From Oscillospiraceae bacterium (GTDB lineage: Bacteria > Bacillota > Clostridia > Oscillospirales > Ruminococcaceae), in assembly GCA_016288755.1 (NCBI GenBank), contig JAEELE010000069.1, positions 1 through 37,066 of the forward strand: 37,066 nucleotides of DNA, in the 5' to 3' direction. Of the stretch, positions 16,373-23,139 are shown piece after piece (position 1 is the stretch's first letter; every line of letters starts with the position of its first letter). The notes under the pieces were generated by a model. The model was not told the origin of the DNA, did not search any database, and was given only the letters and a program-made list of their open reading frames with translations. The position numbers and the translations under genes were made by a program.

Positions 16373-17563
16373 ATGAAGATCAGCGGCATTATCTGCGAAT
16401 ACAATCCCTTTCACAACGGTCACCTCTATCACATCGAGCAGACCCGGAAGCACGGCGCGACGCATATTGTCGCGGTCATGAGCGGCAACTTCGTGCAGCG
16501 CGGCGACGTCGCGGTCATCAACAAATTCGAACGCGCCCGCACTGCCGTCCGCTGCGGCGCCGACCTCGTGATCGAGCTGCCCGTCGCCTACTGTCTGAGC
16601 GCCGCGGAGGTCTATGCCAAGGGCGCGATGTATATTCTCAAGGGGCTCGGCTGTGTCGATGAGCTCTCCTTTGGCAGCGAGTGCGGCGATCTGCAGCTGC
16701 TGACCGAAGCAGTCCGCGCGACCTATGCCTGCGCGAAGATGCCCGAGCTCGAGGAGCTGATGAAGCGCGGCAGTTCCTATCCCAAGGCGCTGCAGATCCT
16801 GATCCGCCAGAATTACGGCGACGAGCTCGGCGCGCTGTTCAGCTATCCGAACAATGTCCTCGCGATCGAATATCTCAAGGCGATGATCGCGCTGAAGCTG
16901 AAGATCGAGCCGTTCACGGTCAAGCGCAGTGCCGCGCACGACAGCCGCATGCCCGAGGGCAATGTCGCAAGTGCCTCGCTGATCCGGCAGCTGATGGAGA
17001 ACGAGAACGACGATTTTGACGATCTCGTGCCGGAGGATTCCTCTGCCGCGCTGAGCGCCTGTGCCGCAACGGGTATGACCGCGCGCTTTGAGAATCTCGA
17101 GCGCATTCTGCTCTACAAGCTGCGCACCGCGACCGCCGAGGAGCTGAGCGAGCTGCCGGAGGTCGGGCAGGGGCTGGAGAACAAGATCCTCTCCGCCCGC
17201 AACGAGACCTCGCTGGAATCCATGCTGCTCGCGATGAAGTCCAAGCGCTACCCGATGGCACGCCTCAGACGCATTCTGCTCGACCTGCTCATCGGCATCA
17301 AGCCCTCCGACACGGACGCGCCCCCGCCCTACGGCAGGATCCTCGCCCTGAGCGAGCGCGGCAGGGATATCCTCACCGCGGCAAAGCATGCCGGCACGAC
17401 GCTCCCCTATGCGACCTCGCTGGCAAAGCTCGCCGAGCTCGGCGGCGCCTGCCAGAGCTGCGCGGAGCTCGAGGCGCGCGCGACCGCAGTCTACGGTCTG
17501 GCACAGCGCTCCATCAGCCCCGCCGACGCCGACTATAAGGCGATGATCGGAATGGCGAAGTGA
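16373..17563 (+). CDS. tmcAL: tRNA(Met) cytidine acetate ligase TmcAL
   Basis: A 396-residue protein starting MKISGIICEYNPFHNGH. The nucleotidyltransferase motif HNGH is at residues 14-17. The following SGNFVQRGDVAVINKFERA and the AADLVIELP-like stretch (here GADLVIELPVAYCLSAAE) are characteristic of the YlbM/TmcAL family. TmcAL uses acetate and ATP to make N4-acetylcytidine at the wobble base of elongator tRNA-Met in Firmicutes. Location near ackA fits an acetate theme and resembles the ylbM-pta-ack neighbourhood of related bacteria. Length is normal and no damage is seen. Its TGA stop overlaps a degenerate heptad array. Confidence 0.95.
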   Translation: MKISGIICEYNPFHNGHLYHIEQTRKHGATHIVAVMSGNFVQRGDVAVINKFERARTAVRCGADLVIELPVAYCLSAAEVYAKGAMYILKGLGCVDELSFGSECGDLQLLTEAVRATYACAKMPELEELMKRGSSYPKALQILIRQNYGDELGALFSYPNNVLAIEYLKAMIALKLKIEPFTVKRSAAHDSRMPEGNVASASLIRQLMENENDDFDDLVPEDSSAALSACAATGMTARFENLERILLYKLRTATAEELSELPEVGQGLENKILSARNETSLESMLLAMKSKRYPMARLRRILLDLLIGIKPSDTDAPPPYGRILALSERGRDILTAAKHAGTTLPYATSLAKLAELGGACQSCAELEARATAVYGLAQRSISPADADYKAMIGMAK

Positions 17564-17611
17564 GGACGGGGAGAGCAGGGGCGGAACAACTCCTGACTGT
17601 TCATTCCGCAT
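17561..17611. repeat. Heptad-repeat element, degenerate copy
   Basis: Units TGAGGAC, GGGGAGA, GCAGGGG run from 17561, with the tmcAL TGA as the first three bases. The core GGCGGAACAAC lies at 17580-17590, then TCCTGAC, TGTTCAT, TCCGCAT. The order matches complete copies but the units have drifted. Confidence 0.6.
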
Positions 17612-17645
17612 TCTACGCACAACAGCACTCTGAAAGGAAATCACC

Positions 17646-18161
17646 ATGAACATCACCCTCTGCCGCCCGGAGCCCGGGCACAAGGTGCAGGCGCTTGCCT
17701 TCCGGCAGGAATTCTTCGACCGCGGCGAAGCGACAATCAACGGCAGCGAGCTGCTCGATCATACCGACTGCTACGAGGACTGGCTGCGCGCCGTGACTGC
17801 CAACGCATCGCCCGAAACGGTCAGCCCCGACTGGGTCGTGACGGACACCTTCTTCGCACTCGATGAAGCGGGCTGCATCGTCGGGATCATTGATCTGCGG
17901 CACACGCTCAATGCCTTCCTCGCCGATTTCGGCAACAGCGGCTACAGCGTCCGCCCGAGTGCGCGCCGCAGGGGCTTTGCGACCGAAATGCTGCGTCAGC
18001 TCCTGCAGATCGCGCGCGATGCCGGCATGGAGGCCCTGCAGCTCTCGGTCGAGCGCGACAATCTGCCCTCCGTCAGAACGATCACGAAAAACGGCGGCAC
18101 CTATCTGCGCAGCTTCGAGTTTGAGGGCAAGCCCGCGGATGTCTACATCATCCGGCTGTGA
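17646..18161 (+). CDS. GNAT family N-acetyltransferase
   Basis: A 171-residue protein from ATG 17646 behind AAAGGAAA. The acetyl-CoA-binding motif A is YSVRPSARRRGFATEMLRQLL, with the R-R-x-G-F-A loop that holds the pyrophosphate. The following LQLSVERDNLPSVRTITKNGG is the usual motif B region. It resembles the small predicted acetyltransferases of COG3981. The substrate is unknown. It stands alone between a degenerate heptad element and a pyrimidine heptad array. Confidence 0.88.
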   Translation: MNITLCRPEPGHKVQALAFRQEFFDRGEATINGSELLDHTDCYEDWLRAVTANASPETVSPDWVVTDTFFALDEAGCIVGIIDLRHTLNAFLADFGNSGYSVRPSARRRGFATEMLRQLLQIARDAGMEALQLSVERDNLPSVRTITKNGGTYLRSFEFEGKPADVYIIRL

Positions 18162-18187
18162 GCTCCGGCGGAAAAGGACGGGCCCAT

Positions 18188-18222
18188 TTCTAATTTCTAA
18201 TTTCTAATTTCTAATTGCTCAT
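18188..18222. repeat. Heptad-repeat array, pyrimidine half only
   Basis: Four identical TTCTAAT units (18188-18215) followed by TGCTCAT. The array ends about 20 bases before the TTG start of the solute-binding protein gene and may have displaced its Shine-Dalgarno, which is weak. Confidence 0.85.
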
Positions 18223-18243
18223 TTACTGATTGGACGTGAAACA

Positions 18244-19890
18244 TTGAAACAACGCTTTATCCGTTTGCTGCTCTGTGCGCTGACCGTCTGCCCGCTGCTC
18301 TGCGGCTGCGGCGGCGATACGCCGAAATCCGGCGCGGGGCACAGCTTCTCCTATACGCTCGTCGGCAACCCCGACACCCTCGACCCGCAGCTCGCTGTCA
18401 GCAGCTCCGCGAAGACGGTTCTCGCGAATCTCTTTGAGGGGCTGTTTGCGCTTGACGCCGACGGCACCGTCAGAAACGGCGTCGTGAAGGACTACACCGT
18501 CTCCGGGGACGGGCTGCACTATGTCTTTGATCTGCGCACCGATTCCTATTGGTATCAGGCAACCGACTCTGCGGGCGATTTCGGCAAGGACGCTGCAAAG
18601 GCTGTCACCGCCGCCGACTTTGAATTTGCGTTTCAGCGGCTCTTTGACCCGCTCTATGAATCGCCCTACCGCGAGCAGTTCCGGTGCATCGAGCACGCCG
18701 AGGAGATTCTCGCGGGCAAGGAGGACCCCTCGATGATCGGCGTCTATGCGCGCCGCAGCGACCGGCTCGAGATCGTGCTCGACACGCCCGCCGCCGATCT
18801 GCCGATGCTCCTTGCGGAGACCGCCGCGCTCCCCTGCAATGCCGACTATTTCGAGCGCACGCGCGGGCGGTACGGGCTCGACGAAGCCTCGATCATCGGG
18901 AACGGCAGCTTTTCGGTGCAGCGCTGGCTCTATGACCCCTACGGCAAATACAATGTCATTCAGATGGTGCGCAATCCGCTGAATCACGAGGTCAGCAAGA
19001 TCTACCCGACCGATCTGCAGTTTTTCATCGAGCAGTCGCAGGCGGACGCGGAGCGCATTTTCACTGCCGGAACCGCCGACTGCCTTGTCACGACGCAGAC
19101 GACCATTCTCAACGACAGCACGATGCAGACGCAGGGCGCCTTCAGCCTGACGCTCGGGCTTGCCGCAAATCCCGATTCGGATTACGGCAGAACGCCCTAT
19201 CTGCTCAGAGCGCTGGCAGGTTCGCTCGATTACGCGGCGGTGCAGTCCGCATGCGGTCCCGATCTGCAGGCGGGCTCGGGGATATTGCCCCCGGCGGCGC
19301 GGCTCTCAAACAAGAGCATCCGCGAGCTGATTTCCGACGCGGTGTACCGCAATTATAACATGACCGCGGCAAAGGCTGCCTATGCAGAGGCGCTCTCGGC
19401 GCTCTCGGTGCAGGAGCCCGAGGAGGGCACGGTGCTCGTTCCCGCCGGTCTGATGGATTATGCGGCACTGCTGCGCGTGACGGCGCAGTGGGAATCGGCG
19501 CTCGGGCTGCACATGCGCGTCGACGAGGTGCCGCAGAGTGAATATGAGCAGCGGCTGAGGTCGGGCAGCTACACGCTGGCGCTCGTCGCCGTGACCGGTG
19601 AGGACAGCAGCCCGGCATCGCTGCTGTCAGGCTTTGCACAGACGCCGGGCATCCACTGCGGGGCGGCAGAGCAGGTCCGCACGCTGCTGCAGGAGGCATC
19701 GGCGGCGGCGGGCATGAATGAGCAGGTCGCCTGTCTGCGGAAGGCGGAGGAGGCAATTCTCGCAGATGCGTGCTTTTTGCCGCTTTTCTACAAGCAGCGG
19801 GCACTGGTCTGCAAGCCGGGCGTCGCGGATGTGCGCTGCAATCTCTTCACGGGGACGGTGCAGTTCTCCGAGGCAAAATATTTTGATTGA
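18244..19890 (+). CDS. Peptide-type ABC transporter solute-binding lipoprotein
   Basis: A 548-residue secreted lipoprotein. Residues 1-22 form a signal peptide with a lipobox-like LCGC, so C22 would carry the lipid. The mature part begins with the family-5 (OppA/DppA) signature FSYTLVGNPDTLDPQLA, then NLFEGLFALDADG, typical of oligopeptide or dipeptide receptors. TTG 18244 is the only reasonable start and its ribosome site is poor (GGA only). No permease or ATPase genes lie beside it, so it is an orphan receptor that must use a transporter encoded elsewhere, or act as a sensor. Ligand unknown. Confidence 0.87.
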   Translation: MKQRFIRLLLCALTVCPLLCGCGGDTPKSGAGHSFSYTLVGNPDTLDPQLAVSSSAKTVLANLFEGLFALDADGTVRNGVVKDYTVSGDGLHYVFDLRTDSYWYQATDSAGDFGKDAAKAVTAADFEFAFQRLFDPLYESPYREQFRCIEHAEEILAGKEDPSMIGVYARRSDRLEIVLDTPAADLPMLLAETAALPCNADYFERTRGRYGLDEASIIGNGSFSVQRWLYDPYGKYNVIQMVRNPLNHEVSKIYPTDLQFFIEQSQADAERIFTAGTADCLVTTQTTILNDSTMQTQGAFSLTLGLAANPDSDYGRTPYLLRALAGSLDYAAVQSACGPDLQAGSGILPPAARLSNKSIRELISDAVYRNYNMTAAKAAYAEALSALSVQEPEEGTVLVPAGLMDYAALLRVTAQWESALGLHMRVDEVPQSEYEQRLRSGSYTLALVAVTGEDSSPASLLSGFAQTPGIHCGAAEQVRTLLQEASAAAGMNEQVACLRKAEEAILADACFLPLFYKQRALVCKPGVADVRCNLFTGTVQFSEAKYFD

Positions 19891-19903
19891 CGAGGAACGG
19901 AAT

Positions 19904-20686
19904 ATGCGAGCAGTTACATGGAATGTCAACGGGCTGAGAGCCTGCGAGAAGAAGGGCTTTGCGGAATTCTTCGCAGAGATCGGCGCGGATATCTTCTGCA
20001 TTCAGGAGACGAAAATGCAGGAGGATCAGCTCTCCGCGCTGAAATGGGCACTGCCGGAGGGCTATCACGCCTACTGGAACAGTGCGGAGAAAAAGGGCTA
20101 TTCGGGCACGGCGGTCTTTGTGCGGGAGGAGCCGATCGCGGTCACGCGCGAGATGGAGACCGGCGGCGTCGCTGACGAGGGGCGCGTGCTGACGCTGGAA
20201 TACCCGGGGTTCTATCTGGTCAACGCCTATGTGCCGAATGTGCGGCGCGACCTGTGCCGCATCCCGCTGCGGATGGAGTGGGAGGACGCGCTGCGGGCGC
20301 ATCTGCTGCAGCTGGACGCGAAAAAGCCCGTGCTCTACTGCGGCGACCTGAACGTCGCGCACCAGCCGATCGACCTGAAAAACGCAAAAGCCAACGAGGG
20401 CAACGCGGGCTATACCGCTGAGGAGCGCGGCAAAATGACCGAGCTGCTCGCCGCGGGCTTTGCCGACGCGTTCCGCGAGAAATACCCCGACCGCACCGAC
20501 GCCTATACATGGTGGTCGTACATGGGGCGCGCCCGCGAGAAGAATGTCGGCTGGCGCATCGACTACTGGATCGTGTCGCGGCGGCTGACGCAGCAGGTCG
20601 AGGATGTGATCATTCACCCGGAGGTCATGGGCAGCGATCACTGCCCGGTGGAGATACTGATCAGAAATCAGAGTTTAGATAATTAG
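19904..20686 (+). CDS. Exodeoxyribonuclease III
   Basis: A 260-residue protein starting at ATG 19904 with GAGGAACGGA upstream. Family motifs in order are AVTWNVNGLRA, FCIQETKMQ (metal-binding Glu), LYCGDLNVAH, GWRIDYWIVS and a final GSDHCPVE with the catalytic Asp-His pair. It belongs to the ExoA/XthA apurinic endonuclease and 3'-5' exonuclease family in base-excision repair. The start lies 13 bp after the lipoprotein gene. The TAG stop at 20684-20686 is part of the first unit of a complete heptad element. Confidence 0.95.
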   Translation: MRAVTWNVNGLRACEKKGFAEFFAEIGADIFCIQETKMQEDQLSALKWALPEGYHAYWNSAEKKGYSGTAVFVREEPIAVTREMETGGVADEGRVLTLEYPGFYLVNAYVPNVRRDLCRIPLRMEWEDALRAHLLQLDAKKPVLYCGDLNVAHQPIDLKNAKANEGNAGYTAEERGKMTELLAAGFADAFREKYPDRTDAYTWWSYMGRAREKNVGWRIDYWIVSRRLTQQVEDVIIHPEVMGSDHCPVEILIRNQSLDN

Positions 20687-20769
20687 AAGTTAGAAATGAG
20701 GAGTGAGGAGTGAGGAGTTGTTCCGTCACCAAACCTCTAACTCCTCACTTCTCACTGCTCACGCCGAAC
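20683..20769. repeat. Heptad-repeat intergenic element, complete, core inverted
   Basis: TTAGAAG, TTAGAAA, then three TGAGGAG units (20683-20717), then GTTGTTCCGTCAC (20717-20729), the reverse complement of the core seen in copies 1 and 2. CTCTAAC, TCCTCAC, TTCTCAC, TGCTCAC, GCCGAAC follow to 20769. The exonuclease stop codon lies inside the first unit. Confidence 0.88.
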
Positions 20770-20817
20770 TTGACTTCCTGCCTCAAAACTGATTGATTGC
20801 AGGTTTCCCGACAGAAA

Positions 20818-20843
20818 GAGCACCCCTCCGCAGAGGGGTGCTC
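20818..20843. terminator. Perfect hairpin between exonuclease III and the Thr-rich gene
   Basis: GAGCACCCCTC, loop CGCA, GAGGGGTGCTC give an 11-bp perfect stem. On the minus strand it is followed by TTTCTG, a weak T run. It is probably the terminator for the minus-strand gene that ends at 20861, perhaps working in both directions. Confidence 0.7.
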
Positions 20844-20860
20844 CATTTGTTCGTGGGATT

Positions 20861-21994
20861 TCAGAAGGTGACGCTGACGAACGGCTCGTCCGCGATGACG
20901 CGGATCGTGACCGTATCATAGCTCCATGCGGACAGCGCCGCATTGTAGCTGAACGTGACCGTGCCCGCATTGTACTGCGTCTGGTTGGCATTGCCGCTTG
21001 TGCAGCCGACATGCGTGATATTCGGCGCATACTGAATGAAGAATCTCAGCTTCGTCGTGTCGGTGTGCTTGATGCCGCTGTTGTTGTAGATAATGACCGA
21101 CAGCGTCTGCGAATACTGGTCGGTGCCGTAGCGCTCGCACTTGCCCAGCTTCACATTCTTCACAACGAGCTCGGGCTGCGACGGCGCAGTCGTCGTCGTG
21201 GTCGTGGTCGTCGTGGTTTTGGTCGTCGTTGTCGTGATCTTTGTGGTCGTTCTGGTCGTCGCGGACGTGGTTCTGGTCGTGGTTCTGGTCGTCGTGGACG
21301 TGGTCTTGGTTGTGGTTCTGGTGGTCGAAGTCGTCGTCCTTGTCGTCGGGGTCGTGGTTCTGGTCGTCGTCGACGCGGTCGTTCCGGCGGTCGTCGTGCG
21401 CGAGGTGCCTGCCGACGAGGTCGTCTGGAGAGTCGGTGCACTGGTGCTCGACGGCGAGACATACCCTGCCGAATCCACGCCGGTGGAAGCGGAGCGTTCT
21501 GTCTCGGTCGTGCGGCTCGCGGTCGTCACGGAATCAGACGGCAGCGTGCCTGCGGAGGTCTCCGCCTTCTTTGAGCTGTCGGGGCGCTCAGGGCTTGTTG
21601 TGACCGCCGATGTGCGCTCTGACTCCTCCTGCTCCTGCGGCGTGGTTTCCGCCGGATCATCCGGCTCTGCCTGCGTGTCTGCGGCGGACTGCTGCGAAGG
21701 CTCAGAATCCACGGTCTGCGTCACGGAGCTCTCCTCCGGCAGCCGCAGCTCGGGACCGCGGTTCAGAAAGCGAACGCCGGCAAACAGTGCGATGCCGCAG
21801 ACCAGCACGAGCGCCGCCGCGACGGTCAGCGGCGTTCTGTTACGACCGATCCATGCCGACAACCCGACCGAGCGCCTCCTGTGCCTGTGCCGGTGTCCGA
21901 GCGCCTTGCGCTGGTCACGCATAAAGACCTCGGTCGCGCGGTCAAGATGATCGATATCGGAAAAATCCTTTTTGGTTTTCGGTTCACGGCTCAT
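20861..21994 (-). CDS. Membrane-anchored protein with long Thr-rich linker and C-terminal beta-type domain
   Basis: A 377-residue protein. ATG 21994 is preferred over a GTG three codons earlier because GGGGTG lies six bases before it. Residues 1-54 are cytoplasmic and basic (GHRHRHRRR), and 55-75 form one transmembrane helix, giving an N-in anchor. Residues 80-195 are Ser-, Thr-, Glu- and Pro-rich. Residues 195-272 are almost pure Thr with regular Arg or Lys (TTRTTT-like repeats), a stiff linker of the kind seen in ruminococcal surface and cellulosomal proteins. The last 104 residues alternate in a beta-sheet-like way (LSVIIYNNSG, TKLRFFIQYAPN) and match no family I recognise. No catalytic motif is evident. 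Confidence 0.8.
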   Translation of the reverse strand: MSREPKTKKDFSDIDHLDRATEVFMRDQRKALGHRHRHRRRSVGLSAWIGRNRTPLTVAAALVLVCGIALFAGVRFLNRGPELRLPEESSVTQTVDSEPSQQSAADTQAEPDDPAETTPQEQEESERTSAVTTSPERPDSSKKAETSAGTLPSDSVTTASRTTETERSASTGVDSAGYVSPSSTSAPTLQTTSSAGTSRTTTAGTTASTTTRTTTPTTRTTTSTTRTTTKTTSTTTRTTTRTTSATTRTTTKITTTTTKTTTTTTTTTTAPSQPELVVKNVKLGKCERYGTDQYSQTLSVIIYNNSGIKHTDTTKLRFFIQYAPNITHVGCTSGNANQTQYNAGTVTFSYNAALSAWSYDTVTIRVIADEPFVSVTF

Positions 21995-22056
21995 GCTGCT
22001 CACCCCGTTTCCTGCTTGTGATGCAAGCGGGCATACTGCCTGCTTTCCTGTATATC

Positions 22057-22085
22057 ATTATACCACGGCATAGCCATTTTGTCAA
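22057..22085 (-). promoter_or_regulatory. Consensus sigma-A promoter for the Thr-rich protein gene
   Basis: On the minus strand TTGACA (22085-22080), a 17-bp gap ending TGG, then TATAAT (22062-22057), about 65 bases before the ATG. Both hexamers are perfect consensus, so strong expression is expected. Confidence 0.85.
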
Positions 22086-22170
22086 CAAGCAGCGAACAAG
22101 CATGAAAAAAATTTGTAGACATTCACAAAAACGGGCTGCCATTTTTGTGCACTCAGCGAAACAGACACAG

Positions 22171-22608
22171 TCAGATGCAGTATTGATCGGCGCCGGAGTC
22201 GCCCATGCGGTCGATAATATCCTGCAGCGTGATGCTGTCGAGGTAGTCGGTGACGGCGCGGTAGAGCCCCTCCCAGATGAAGAGCGTCGCGCAGGTTCCG
22301 GCGCGCGGGCAGTCGTTCTCATCGTATTCGAGGCAGGCGACGGGCGCGAGGCTGCCCTCTGTGGCACGCAGCACGGCACCGACGGTGCATTCTTCGGGAG
22401 AGACGGCGAGCATATAGCCGCCGCGGTTGCCGCGGTTGGTGCGGAGAACGCCGCTTTTGTTGAGCATCGGCACGATCTGCTCGAGGTATTTTTTGGAGAT
22501 ATCCTGCCGGTCGGAGATCTCCTTGAGCGCGATATAGCCGTCCTCGCGGTGCTGTGCCAGATCGACGAGCATCCGAAGGGCATAGCGTCCCTTGGTTGAG
22601 ATTTTCAT
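22171..22608 (-). CDS. Rrf2/IscR-type transcriptional regulator
   Basis: A 145-residue protein from ATG 22608 with GAAAGGAG eight bases upstream. The N-terminal winged helix is typical (MKISTKGRYALRMLVDLA; EISDRQDISKKYLEQI; the RGNRGGY wing). Three cysteines, C92, C100 and C106, stand where IscR-type regulators bind a 2Fe-2S cluster, so iron-sulfur or redox sensing is likely. No iscS or iscU gene is adjacent, so its targets lie elsewhere. It probably represses itself, because a palindrome fills its promoter spacer. The downstream Thr-rich gene has its own promoter. Confidence 0.9.
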   Translation of the reverse strand: MKISTKGRYALRMLVDLAQHREDGYIALKEISDRQDISKKYLEQIVPMLNKSGVLRTNRGNRGGYMLAVSPEECTVGAVLRATEGSLAPVACLEYDENDCPRAGTCATLFIWEGLYRAVTDYLDSITLQDIIDRMGDSGADQYCI

Positions 22609-22642
22609 AATGATGACTCCTTTCCGAAGGTCGTTCATTTTT

Positions 22643-22671
22643 ATTATACCATAGGTTTACTATGATTTCAA
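22643..22671 (-). promoter_or_regulatory. Promoter and likely operator of the Rrf2 gene
   Basis: On the minus strand TTGAAA (22671-22666), a 17-bp gap, TATAAT (22648-22643). The spacer holds a perfect inverted repeat, CATAG, 5 bases, CTATG (22650-22664). A regulator bound there would block polymerase. Confidence 0.75.
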
Positions 22672-22693
22672 GTGCAAAAACCCAAAAAGGAAA

Positions 22694-22854
22694 CGGAAAA
22701 CGGAAAATGAGAAATGAGAAATGAGAAGTGAGAAATGGCGCGGGGGACGCTGAGGTAGGAGGGAGGAGGTAGGAGGGAGGAGGGAGGAGGGAGGAGGGAG
22801 GAGGGAGGAGGTCGAGTTAGAAGTGAGGAGTGAGGAGTGAGGAGTTGTTCCGTC
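22694..22854. repeat. Heptad-repeat intergenic element, long purine half plus core
   Basis: Units CGGAAAA twice, TGAGAAA twice, TGAGAAG, TGAGAAA (22694-22735). Then GTAGGAG, GGAGGAG, GTAGGAG and five GGAGGAG (22755-22810). Then TTAGAAG and three TGAGGAG (22817-22844), followed by GTTGTTCCGTC (22844-22854), the inverted core. No pyrimidine half follows. The G-rich run could form unusual DNA (triplex or quadruplex). Confidence 0.88.
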
Positions 22855-22956
22855 GCTGCGATGTCTGCTGCTGATTGCGAAAAACATTGGGAGTATCGAC
22901 CCATAAGAAGGCGCGCCAGCGCCGTGTGTTACGCAAATTGGGAGAAGATGCAAAAC

Positions 22957-23030
22957 GGCTCGCGGAGCCAAAATGCCAGCGCGGGCTCCGCGCCCCGCGG
23001 GGGCTCCCCGCCCAGCCCGGGCTCCGGGCT
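22957..23030. repeat. Cluster of four perfect short hairpins
   Basis: GGCTC-GCG-GAGCC (22957-22969), GCGCGG-GCT-CCGCGC (22979-22993), GCGGGG-GCT-CCCCGC (22997-23011) and AGCCCGG-GCT-CCGGGCT (23014-23030). The last three share a GCT loop and the centre GGGCTCC, so they look like diverged tandem copies. The stretch 22855-23139 otherwise holds no gene that I can support; the downstream CPBP-like gene has a possible TATACT -10 at 23107-23112 but no clear -35. Confidence 0.8.
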
Positions 23031-23139
23031 GTTCATGATTTGTTCATGCAAAGTTTACAGGATGCGGTACAAAAAGAAGCGCAGTTTCCGTTAAAATGAA
23101 TATAACTATACTCAATATGTTATGAGGGGAGGTGTCGGC

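Noticed and set aside
21141-21950. A plus-strand frame with long Val runs
   Set aside because: It is the antisense reading of the Thr-rich linker of the minus-strand gene; the minus frame has a promoter, ribosome site, membrane anchor and folded C-terminal domain.
22755-22844. A run of strong Shine-Dalgarno sites (GGAGG) implying several small genes
   Set aside because: The GGAGG motifs arise from the heptad units; no start codon with a coding-like frame follows at the right distance.
22694-22854. Possible CRISPR array
   Set aside because: Units are 7 bp, contiguous and without unique spacers, and no cas genes are present.
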